This document shows, one piece after another, positions 1-6,945 of a DNA stretch of 29,693 bases. The DNA is taken from positions 1 to 29,693 of the forward strand of contig CATEWF010000006.1 of the NCBI GenBank assembly GCA_949527715.1. Reading direction: 5' to 3'. This DNA is from an uncultured Mycoplasmatota bacterium. Lineage in GTDB: Bacteria; Bacillota_I; Bacilli_A; Mycoplasmatales; Mycoplasmoidaceae. The position numbers and the translations under genes were made by a program. The notes under the pieces are model-generated. The model did not search any database and was not told the origin of the DNA. It worked only from the letters and a program-made list of their open reading frames with translations. Numbering within the stretch: position 1 is the first letter of the stretch; every line of letters begins with the position of its first letter.

Positions 1-51
1 TTTTATTTTTTTCTATTTTTTTGTAGTTAAAAAAATTAAAAAAACAAAATT

Positions 52-1755
52 TTACAATCTATTTTTTAGCTTTTTTTTCTTATATTCATCATATGGTAAA
101 ACGTGAATTTTTTGCTTTAAAAACAAATTTTTAAACTTACTTCATTGTTTGTAATATTTATATCTAGCATGATAAAAAATGTTTAATTGAACATTTTTAA
201 ATTCCTTTTTTTGCATTTTGGTAAAGCAAACAAAAATATTCTTGTCTTGATAGTTCTCGACAGGATGCCTTCTAAAAGAACTCGTAAGCACTGAAAAAAG
301 CATTGAAGCAATAAAACCTAATGTAGGTATATAAATTGAATTAATGTGTTTTCCTGGTACAAATTTACATGAGAAAGTTCATGTAATAAAACAAGTAATT
401 AGACCAGTTATTAGTCCAACATACGCATCTGTTGCATTTGCTTTTTTAGAAAATATACCAAGTAAAACTATTCCTACCATTGGTGCAGAATAAAATCCCG
501 AAATACTGATAAAAAATGGGAAAATATCTCCTACACCTAATCCGGCAAACACAAGAGCTAGTGCTACACCAAAGACGCCACTAATAGATATAGAGAAGTT
601 TCTTATTAGTTTTTTTGTTTTCTCATTTGAATTAACTAAAAAATTCTTAATCATTATTTCACTTATTGAATTTAATGAAGAACTAATAGAAGATTGTGAA
701 GCAGCGAGCATTCCAATTAACGCAATAGCTGAAGCGCCTACTGGCAAAACATGTCACATATAATATGTGACTATATTGTCTGAGTCACAAACAATTTCTC
801 CATTGAATGAAAGTGTATGATCAGGATTAATTTCATATCCCGATTTATGTTTAAAGAAAGCTCATAATAAAGAACCTAAAATATAAAACAATATAACCAT
901 AAAAAAAACAATAATTCCATTAGTTTTTAGACTTTCTGATGTATCCACAATCTTTCTATTAGAAATATAATGTTGAGTTATATCTTTTGAACAACCATAC
1001 AGATAAATAGTATTAATTATTTCTGAAATTAAAATAATAGGAATGCTAGCAGAGGTTAGAGAAAATAACCAATCACTTGATTTTAAGAATTTACCTTCAT
1101 CAATAAATTCACCAAAATTAAGAGCATTTATTTTTGCTGAACCAACAATTAAAAACATGACTGTAATTGCCAATGAAGCAATAATTAAAAAAGTTTGGAA
1201 AAAATTAATTCATACTATTTGTTTAAAGTTAGATAAATATGAATATATTATTGTTACTGTACCAACAACAATAATGAATAAATAAATGTAATCATCCGTT
1301 TTAGATTCAATAATTAAACTTAATGAAGAAGCCGGAAGATAAATCATTAATGAAATTTTAAAAATGTTATATAAAAGATAAAAAAAAGCAAGAGTTCTCT
1401 TAAGAGAAAGATTGTATCTCTTGCTTATATTTTCAAATAATGATTGGCATGATAATGATTTGAATAAAGGTAGAAAAAAATAAATTAATAAAGGAGTTAA
1501 AAAACAAATTGTTAAATTGCCAAATGCGAACATCCAATTACCTGAAAATGCTGTTCCAGGAACAGATAAAAAAGTAATGGAAGATAGTCCAGTAGCATAA
1601 ATTGAAAATCCAACTACTTTATTTGGTATTTCTTTTTCATTTGATGAAGGATGTTTCTTTTTTCTATACTTCATGACTGCACAGACAGCAAAAATTATTG
1701 CGAAATACAATGCAATAATTAGTCAATCTACTCAAAAATATTTAGAGTCTTTCAT
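52..1755 (-). CDS. Sodium:solute symporter (SSS family), candidate sialic acid importer
   Basis: 567 residues when TGA is read as Trp; without that recoding the frame breaks into three pieces. The start ATG at 1755 gives MKDSKYFWVDWLIIALYFAI, the usual first helix of SSS carriers. Family hallmarks follow: a GLSSITFLSVPGTAFSGNW segment in helix 2, a long central set of hydrophobic helices, and a LPVGASAIALIGMLAASQSS / ISSSLNS segment matching the Na+-binding helix-8 region (Ser-rich, SxxSSLNS). About 13 helices are followed by a Lys/Tyr-rich cytoplasmic tail. SSS proteins couple Na+ entry to uptake of a sugar, amino acid or sialic acid. The substrate cannot be read from sequence; sialic acid is suggested because a CMP-nonulosonate synthetase lies about 1.2 kb away and SSS carriers serve sialic acid uptake in other bacteria. 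Own promoter upstream; no Shine-Dalgarno. Family call firm, substrate inferred. Confidence 0.85.
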
Positions 1756-1784
1756 TATTAGAAATTAACACATTAATTATTTGA

Positions 1785-1813
1785 ATTATATCATTTGTAA
1801 TATTCCTTCAATA
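1785..1813 (-). promoter_or_regulatory. Predicted promoter of the SSS transporter gene
   Basis: On the minus strand a TATTGA (-35, 1813-1808) lies 17 nt from a perfect TATAAT (-10, 1790-1785). Transcription would begin near 1778, giving a leader of roughly 20 nt before the ATG at 1755. The leader has no AGGAGG-like site. In AT-rich DNA such boxes arise by chance, but the spacing and position fit well. Confidence 0.5.
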
Positions 1814-1870
1814 GAATATTCAAAGATTATTGAATTTTTATTTTTAAAAATTTTATGGATGCTTTTTAAT

Positions 1871-1904
1871 AAAAAAATGCACACCATCAAATCATAGTGT
1901 TGCA
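1871..1904 (-). terminator. Rho-independent terminator after the decayed lipoprotein gene
   Basis: Read on the minus strand, TGCAACAC pairs with GTGTGCA (one bulged base) across a 12-nt loop, followed by a run of seven T. It sits about 50 nt beyond the stop of the lipoprotein remnant. It resembles the terminator after the intact copy (2327-2359), as if both were duplicated with the gene. Confidence 0.65.
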
Positions 1905-1951
1905 CTTTTTAATTACAATTTAGGAATTATTTTTATTGTGAGGTTTTTTAC

Positions 1952-2290
1952 TTAACAATGTATTATTAAATCAAATCCAGTAATTGTATTTGTCTTGAAG
2001 TCACTTTTAGTTTTTTCTAAAAACATCAATTTTTATTGGGTGGGGAGTTATCCCTATAGCTGTAACTTGCAATTTGTTGTAATTGTTAATTTCGATGTTA
2101 AGAAATGTATTTCAATTTTTGTATTCAACAAATTTATATTGTATCATATCATAATATCAAACATTGAATGATCAAGAAAATGAAGATGGTTTTTCAGCTA
2201 TTATATTCAATCTGAACTTGCTCAGCAGGTTCGTTGTTAGAACCGCAACTAGTAACAAATGGAATAGTGTTTGGTTTTGACTTAGTACAT
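1952..2290 (-). pseudogene. Decayed tandem copy of the neighbouring small lipoprotein gene
   Basis: Three pieces in shifting frames match the intact lipoprotein encoded at 2414-2881. Piece one reads TIPFVTSCGSNNEPAEQV, equivalent to the intact VPFISTSCGSSEKIPEV, but no start codon or signal-peptide n-region remains because a stop lies just upstream. About 30 residues are then missing. Piece two contains FNVWYYDMIQY (intact: RATWYYDVTCE) and continues to about 2014. A frameshift then leads to piece three, LEKTKSDFKTNTITGFDLII plus HC and stop (intact: GEKTSNSIDGFTLYSQC and stop). The remnant keeps a terminator like that of the intact copy. I infer tandem duplication followed by decay; a short novel gene is unlikely given the frame changes. 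Confidence 0.75.
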
Positions 2291-2326
2291 TATTTGCTTT
2301 ATTTCAGTGATTCTAAAATGATTTTT

Positions 2327-2359
2327 AAAAAAAGCATACCAATTATTCATATGGTATGC
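2327..2359 (-). terminator. Rho-independent terminator of the small lipoprotein gene
   Basis: On the minus strand GCATACC (2359-2353) pairs perfectly with GGTATGC (2340-2334) across a 12-nt AT-rich loop and is followed by seven T (2333-2327). It lies about 55 nt past the stop codon at 2414. This is a textbook intrinsic terminator. Confidence 0.8.
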
Positions 2360-2413
2360 ACTTATTAGAAAATTAAAATTCTTTCTCTAAATAGATTTAT
2401 TGTATTTAAAACA

Positions 2414-2881
2414 TTAACATTGTGAATATAAAGTAAAACCGTCAATGCTATTTGATGTTTTTTCACCTATTTTAGCATATAAGCTAAAATGAAATTCAAA
2501 TACTTGTTGCCCTGCCTTTGGATTGTTTAAAGCAGTTGCAGCGATTTTATTAGTTTCATTATCAATGCTAAAAGAAAGCCATTCTTCTCATTCACTTGCT
2601 ATTGAAGTATCAGTTTCACAAGTAACATCATAATATCAAGTAGCACGTTTAAGAGAAAAATTTGCAATTATTTTTCCTTCGGAGATTACAGTATGAAAAA
2701 CTGCATCACTGTTTCTAGATATATAACCAAAATCCTTAGATGCATTATCCGTATAAGAAATTTCTAGAACTTCTGGAATCTTTTCACTAGAACCACAACT
2801 AGTTGAAATGAAAGGGACTGAGCAAATAATTCCTAATCCACAAGTTATACTTACAATAGTTTTGATCATTTTTTTGTTCAT
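2414..2881 (-). CDS. Small surface lipoprotein, function unknown
   Basis: 155 residues with TGA as Trp. The N-terminus MNKKMIKTIV has a lysine-rich n-region, then a hydrophobic stretch and the lipobox STSC with the lipidated Cys at residue 29, followed by GSS; this is a standard lipoprotein signal. The mature part is about 127 residues, rich in Ser, Thr, Asn and Glu, with a Trp-containing centre (TWYYDV, EWEEWLSFSID) and no recognised domain. A second, decayed copy lies immediately downstream. The gene has its own -10 and terminator, so it is probably transcribed separately from the nonulosonate operon upstream. Small duplicated lipoproteins are common variable surface antigens in mycoplasmas. 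I do not recognise a specific family. Confidence 0.85.
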
Positions 2882-2903
2882 AATTTATTCTACTTTTTGT
2901 AAA

Positions 2904-2909
2904 ATTATA
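2904..2909 (-). promoter_or_regulatory. Predicted -10 box of the small lipoprotein gene
   Basis: A perfect TATAAT on the minus strand lies 22 nt before the ATG at 2881. No clear -35 is visible about 17 nt upstream. The 102-nt gap between the end of the CMP-nonulosonate synthetase gene and this gene holds nothing else I can identify, and no terminator for the upstream operon. Confidence 0.4.
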
Positions 2910-2983
2910 TTATTTTTAAATAAGATTTTCATTAAGTAATTTATTTTATGTGTTTTATATCGGATCAAAAGTTTAATTTATAT

Positions 2984-3670
2984 TTAGTATTTATTATTTA
3001 GTAAAAATTCAGCAAACTTTGCATCAAATAAATCGTTTATATCTACTGAATGTTTTTTTGACATCAAATAAGCATATGATTTATGACCGTAATATTCGTA
3101 TCCATTAGATGGTTTTAATATGTAAATTGCACCATTAACATAGTATTCTTTAGCAACTTCTTGACGTAATTTATGAAGATCTTTTTTAGCTATAAAATTA
3201 TGTAAAGAATTACCTTTTTTTAATGTGTTATAAAGAAATGTTGGATGAGTTGACTCGCAAACAGAAATAACAGAATCTGCTTTTTTATTTCTAAAAATTT
3301 TAAATGCATTTTTTATGTCATTTTCATCTCTTAGTGGACTGGTTGGTTGAAGTAAAGTAACAGTTTTGCAATAGATGCCTTTTTTAAAGAAATTCCCAAC
3401 CGTTTCTAGAATACAATCTATAGATTTAGAAGAGTCTAAAGAATTTTTTTTAGATCTTAAAAAATCAACATTTGCACCATATTTTTTAGCTATTTCTGCA
3501 TATTTTTTTGAGTCTGTTGACACAAAAATAATATCAAAACATTTTGATTTTATGGCAGATTCAATGGTATAAGCAAGTAAGGGTTTTTTATTAATTAATA
3601 AAATATTCTTATCTTTAATTCCTTTTGATCCGCTTCGTGCAGGAATGATTGCTAAATTTATTTTTTTCAT
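2984..3670 (-). CDS. neuA: CMP-nonulosonate (CMP-sialic acid) synthetase
   Basis: A complete 228-residue cytidylyltransferase that activates a nonulosonic acid (N-acetylneuraminate, legionaminate or similar) with CTP to the CMP-sugar donor. Visible signatures: the nucleotide-binding IIPARSGSKGIKDKNI at residues 8-23; STD at 51-53; LQPTSPLR at 107-114; LRQEVAKEYYVNGAIYI at 168-184, matching the RQ...ENGAIY element of NeuA; and VDIND at 209-213, the position of the two metal-binding aspartates. No key residue seems lost. It is the last gene of a three-gene operon and overlaps the end of the transferase gene by 13 nt, so translation is probably coupled. The enzyme needs Mg2+ and acts in the cytoplasm. 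Which nonulosonate it uses cannot be told from sequence; no neuB-like synthase lies in the window, so the sugar may be scavenged. Confidence 0.88.
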   Translation of the reverse strand: MKKINLAIIPARSGSKGIKDKNILLINKKPLLAYTIESAIKSKCFDIIFVSTDSKKYAEIAKKYGANVDFLRSKKNSLDSSKSIDCILETVGNFFKKGIYCKTVTLLQPTSPLRDENDIKNAFKIFRNKKADSVISVCESTHPTFLYNTLKKGNSLHNFIAKKDLHKLRQEVAKEYYVNGAIYILKPSNGYEYYGHKSYAYLMSKKHSVDINDLFDAKFAEFLLNNKY

Positions 3671-5259
3671 AATGATGAAAGTTTTTGAATTTTAGATATG
3701 TTTAAGAAATGATCCATTCTTGAAAAAGCATCATTTAACAAAATAAAATATTCAACATTTACATTATATGAATATGGTGATAATTTATCATTAGTTGTAT
3801 TGAAACCACAAACAAAATCATCACAAATGTAATTAGCTTCATACGGAATAATATTTGGTATTAAATAATTTCATTCAACATTATCATATGATTGATAAAA
3901 TCCATTTATTATTGAGAAAAAACAAGAGGATACAAGGTTGTATCCCGCAAAAACGCCTGCATATTTTGTTAAATCTTTAGTTGGTTCAGTAAAATCTAAA
4001 GGATTTAATAAATTGAATTTACCAATATTTTTGTTTTCTTCTATGTCAATAAATAGAACCAATTCAATTGGTAATGAATTATTCATGATAATTGGTTTTA
4101 TGTTAGTTTTTTGACACACTTCTTCAATATCATTAATTACTTCATTTAATGGTTTTCTTGGATGGTGTTTGAAAATGTAGTTAAATTTTTCAGTGGGATA
4201 TTTTTTTGAAAATTCAATCATCATATTTTCAAATGTTTGATTAAATTCACTTTTTCTTTCTCCTCATTCATGGGTTAAAAGAAAAATTAAATTTGTTTTG
4301 TTGTTTGAAAAGTATTCGTAGTTTTTTTTAATAGATTGTTTAAAGATAGAACCTAAAGTAATCCCAAACATTTGTTTTAGATCTTCAATAAATTCGTTTT
4401 TATTAATTGCAAACATTTCTGTCCAATAAACAAAATCAACAGGATGTTCAAAAAACCTAATTCTTGGATTATTGATTCCAAAATAATTGATTCAATCACA
4501 ATCAAAACTATAGTTCTTAACTAAGAATACATTGTCAATAAATCATTCTTTTTTTGACGTCTTGAATTTTTCAAATTCATCTTTGTATTCTTCCGAACCA
4601 TATTCACTTTTAGTAAAGATTGTTTTTCATAATGATAGTTGTTCGTTGACCGACAACAATTCATTGTTATTTGCCATTTTTGTATATTCTTCCAAATAAC
4701 CCATTTTGCATCATTGTAAACTACCGTTTGGAATAACATTTAAATTTCTACAATATTTAAGAATGTTAAATAATGCTTCTGAATGATTTTTTCATAATAA
4801 ATTCAATCTATAGTCATCAATTCAATAATCAAATTGAAAATTTGATCTATTTTTATTTTTGTTAATAAAGTCAATTAAAGCATTAATTTCATATGCGCTT
4901 ATTTGATTACCGTTATATGGAATGTTTTCATTTGTATGGTCAGGAAGACAATTAATATTTGAATATATTCCAATATAGTTATTTTCGTTTTTGTCAGTAA
5001 ACACATTAGGATATTTGTTATATAAAGAAGTAGGGGAATAGTTATATATCTGTTTTGCGGCATCGTCAAATAATATGATTATTGGACAAGATTCATCATA
5101 TTCTTCTTTATTTTTTTCACGAATTTTTAACATTAAATTTGCTAAAGCAAAAAAAGTTAAGCATACGTATGATGCATCGTATGTATGAAAAATAACTGGT
5201 ATTTTATCTTCAGAAGAAACTTCTATAGATTTTTTTCAGAAATCAAAATTAACTTTCAT
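3658..5259 (-). CDS. Putative GT80-like sialyltransferase
   Basis: 533 residues with TGA as Trp; several in-frame TGA codons hide it from standard-code tools. The C-terminal half carries, in order, the elements of GT80 bacterial sialyltransferases such as Pasteurella PmST1. IFLLTHEWGERKSEFNQTF (325-343) corresponds to FIFTGTTTWEGNTD. YIFKHHPRKP (361-370) corresponds to the CMP-binding FKGHP motif, with His366. NNSLPIELVLFI (393-404) corresponds to IPANISFEVLMM. FAGYNLVSSCFFSI (437-450) corresponds to GGVASSLYFSLP, with the Ser pair 444-445. The N-terminal half is less clear: the catalytic YDDG seems to be represented by IPNGSLQW at 176-183, lacking the Asp, although an Asp pair (WIDDY, 146-150) lies upstream. 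The protein is longer than typical GT80 enzymes (~400) and has no signal peptide. It starts 2 nt after the SDR stop and overlaps neuA by 13 nt, consistent with a CMP-sugar user. Alignments are from memory. Confidence 0.62.
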
Positions 5260-5261
5260 AT

Positions 5262-6005
5262 TTATGTTCTTGCACATCCATCAACATGAATTATTTCACC
5301 AGTAATATAACTTGCCATATTACTTGCTAAAAATACATATGTATTTGCAATGTCTTTTGGTTCACCGATCCTTCCTAATGGGATGGTTTTTATTAATGGT
5401 GCAATTACTTTTTCTGGTAATGCTTTAACCATATCGGTGTTTGTAATGCCAGGAGCAACGGCATTGACTCTTATCCCTTTTGGTGCTAATTCTCTAGCAA
5501 GAGAAATGGTTATACCATTTACAGCAAATTTACTTGCTGGATACATAACTCCTGCTGGTTGACCGTGCTTACTTACCATTGAGCTTGTATTTAAAATTAC
5601 ACCTTTAGTTTTTTTTAAAAAAGGAATAATTGTCTTAGAACAAATAAAAACAGATTTAATATTTAAATTAATTATTTTATTAAATTCATCTTCTGTATAT
5701 TTTTCAATTGGAGTAGATGAGGAAATACCAGCATTATTTATAAGAATGTCTATTTTACCAAAGGTATTTTCAACTTCATTGTACATTTTGATAACCTCTT
5801 GTTCATTAGTCAAATTAGGGTAAAATCCTAAAACCTTAATATTTGGAAATTCTGTTTTTAATTTATCTAATGCTTTGTTTACTGTTTCTTGCCTTGAACC
5901 ACATATGGCAACTTTTGCACCATGAATAATAAATTGACGAGCTGTTTCAAAGCCAATTCCTCTTGTTCCACCTGTGATGATTGCAACTTTATCTTTTAGC
6001 AACAT
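5262..6005 (-). CDS. Short-chain dehydrogenase/reductase (FabG-like)
   Basis: A complete 247-residue classical SDR. The Rossmann signature TGGTRGIG is at residues 11-18, NNAG at 90-93, an Asn at 114, Ser141/142, and the catalytic YPASK with Tyr155 and Lys159. The C-terminus has the usual ASYITGEIIHVDGC. An Arg/Ser after strand 2 (CGSRQE) suggests NADP(H). By similarity it would be called 3-oxoacyl-ACP reductase, but mollicutes of this kind generally lack fatty acid synthesis and no other fab gene is near. It is the first gene of the operon with the transferase and neuA, so a role in sugar modification is more likely. PtmA, an SDR beside the CMP-legionaminate synthetase PtmB in Campylobacter, is a precedent. 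ATG at 6005 chosen; no Shine-Dalgarno. Substrate unknown. Confidence 0.85.
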   Translation of the reverse strand: MLLKDKVAIITGGTRGIGFETARQFIIHGAKVAICGSRQETVNKALDKLKTEFPNIKVLGFYPNLTNEQEVIKMYNEVENTFGKIDILINNAGISSSTPIEKYTEDEFNKIINLNIKSVFICSKTIIPFLKKTKGVILNTSSMVSKHGQPAGVMYPASKFAVNGITISLARELAPKGIRVNAVAPGITNTDMVKALPEKVIAPLIKTIPLGRIGEPKDIANTYVFLASNMASYITGEIIHVDGCART

Positions 6006-6017
6006 AATATATTAATA

Positions 6018-6045
6018 ATAATATAAGAAGAACTTCTTATATAAT
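6018..6045. promoter_or_regulatory. Divergent promoter with a perfect 10-bp inverted repeat (putative operator)
   Basis: Arms ATATAAGAAG (6021-6030) and CTTCTTATAT (6033-6042) form a perfect inverted repeat with a 2-nt centre. On the plus strand a TATAAT (6040-6045) overlaps the right arm. On the minus strand TATATT/TATTAT (6025-6018) overlaps the left arm. The element lies in the 51-nt gap between the SDR gene and the divergent membrane protein gene, so a dimeric regulator bound here would cover both -10 boxes. Predicted transcription starts are within about 10 nt of each ATG, implying almost leaderless messages. Confidence 0.5.
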
Positions 6046-6056
6046 ATTTTCATCTA

Positions 6057-6944
6057 ATGTCTTTAACAGCGTTTTCGATAATTTTAATAATTTTAGTAGC
6101 TACAATTTGTGGTTTTCAAGTATTGATTCATCCTTATATCAAAAAATATACAAATTGTTATGTTCTTTGATTAACAATATCAATTGTAGGGTTAATTTAT
6201 TTTATTTTTGGTAGATGAATGTGAGATTGCATTGGTGCACAACATTATTTATCGACTGGAGAAATATTACCATACTATAGTAATCCAGGAATTGATGTAG
6301 GACCATGAGAAGACTTTTTTAAAAGTAAATCTATGCTTACTGATTTGTGCCCATTTTTTTTCTTGGGAATGTGTATTAGTCTGATATGTGATAGGTCAAG
6401 AAAGATTGCATCTTTCTTTTGTGGACCAGCAATAATCGGAACAATTTTTACTTATGCAGGAATGGTGTTTAATGCTCAAAATTTAGTTGCCATTAATGCT
6501 GAATTTATTTTTTTAGGTAGACCTCCATATAGAATGATGTTTATTCTTCATTTTTTAAATTTAGTTATAGCTGTGGGTATTTGATTAAATACTCCTTCAC
6601 TAAAATGAAAAACATTTTTGTGAACTAATGTAACAACATTTTCATTTTATTTATATGTAATTATCATGGCTTATTCATTTGATATTAATCACTTCGTATC
6701 AGGAATGAAACCAGGTGATTGGGCTGAAGGTGGAGATTATTATGTAATTGGTATTATGTTTAAAACTATACCATTTCCATACATAATATTCATTCCTTTA
6801 TTAATAAGTTATGGGGTTGTTTCTTCGTTTATTTGTTTCCATTATTTGATGCAATCTAAAACAAAACGCTATCATATACCTAATAAAAAAGCTAAAAATA
6901 CTAATGTATTCTTAGGTTATTACGACTTAAAAGCTAAGGTTTAA
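6057..6944 (+). CDS. Seven-helix membrane protein of unknown function
   Basis: 295 residues with TGA as Trp, and the only plus-strand gene. The start ATG at 6057 is the first possible one after an in-frame TAA at 6042. About seven hydrophobic helices are visible: roughly residues 3-22, a Cys/Trp-rich second helix ending FIFGRWMW, then near LCPFFFLGMCISLIC, a Gly-rich helix, FLGRPPYRMMFILHF, a helix ending IIMAYSFDINHF, and a final long one ending FICFHYLMQ. A short basic cytoplasmic tail follows. The fold resembles YwaF-like/DUF5378-type integral membrane proteins of mollicutes, but this is a loose impression. It shares an intergenic palindrome with the nonulosonate operon, and its stop is 1 nt from the stop of the convergent surface gene. 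Function unknown. Confidence 0.75.
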
Positions 6945-6945
6945 T

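Noticed and set aside
1..51. Possible terminator or gene at the left edge
   Set aside because: Only T- and A-rich sequence with no convincing stem after the SSS stop.
1043..1285. An 80-residue plus-strand frame inside the SSS gene
   Set aside because: Antisense to conserved membrane helices; its composition is explained by the transporter on the other strand.
4521..4739. A 72-residue minus-strand frame
   Set aside because: It is in a different frame from the continuous TGA-Trp reading of the transferase gene (3658-5259) and has no RBS or family features; a shadow.
5262..6005. Annotation of the SDR as fabG of fatty acid synthesis
   Set aside because: No other fab genes nearby and mollicutes generally lack the pathway; only the SDR fold and catalytic residues are supported.
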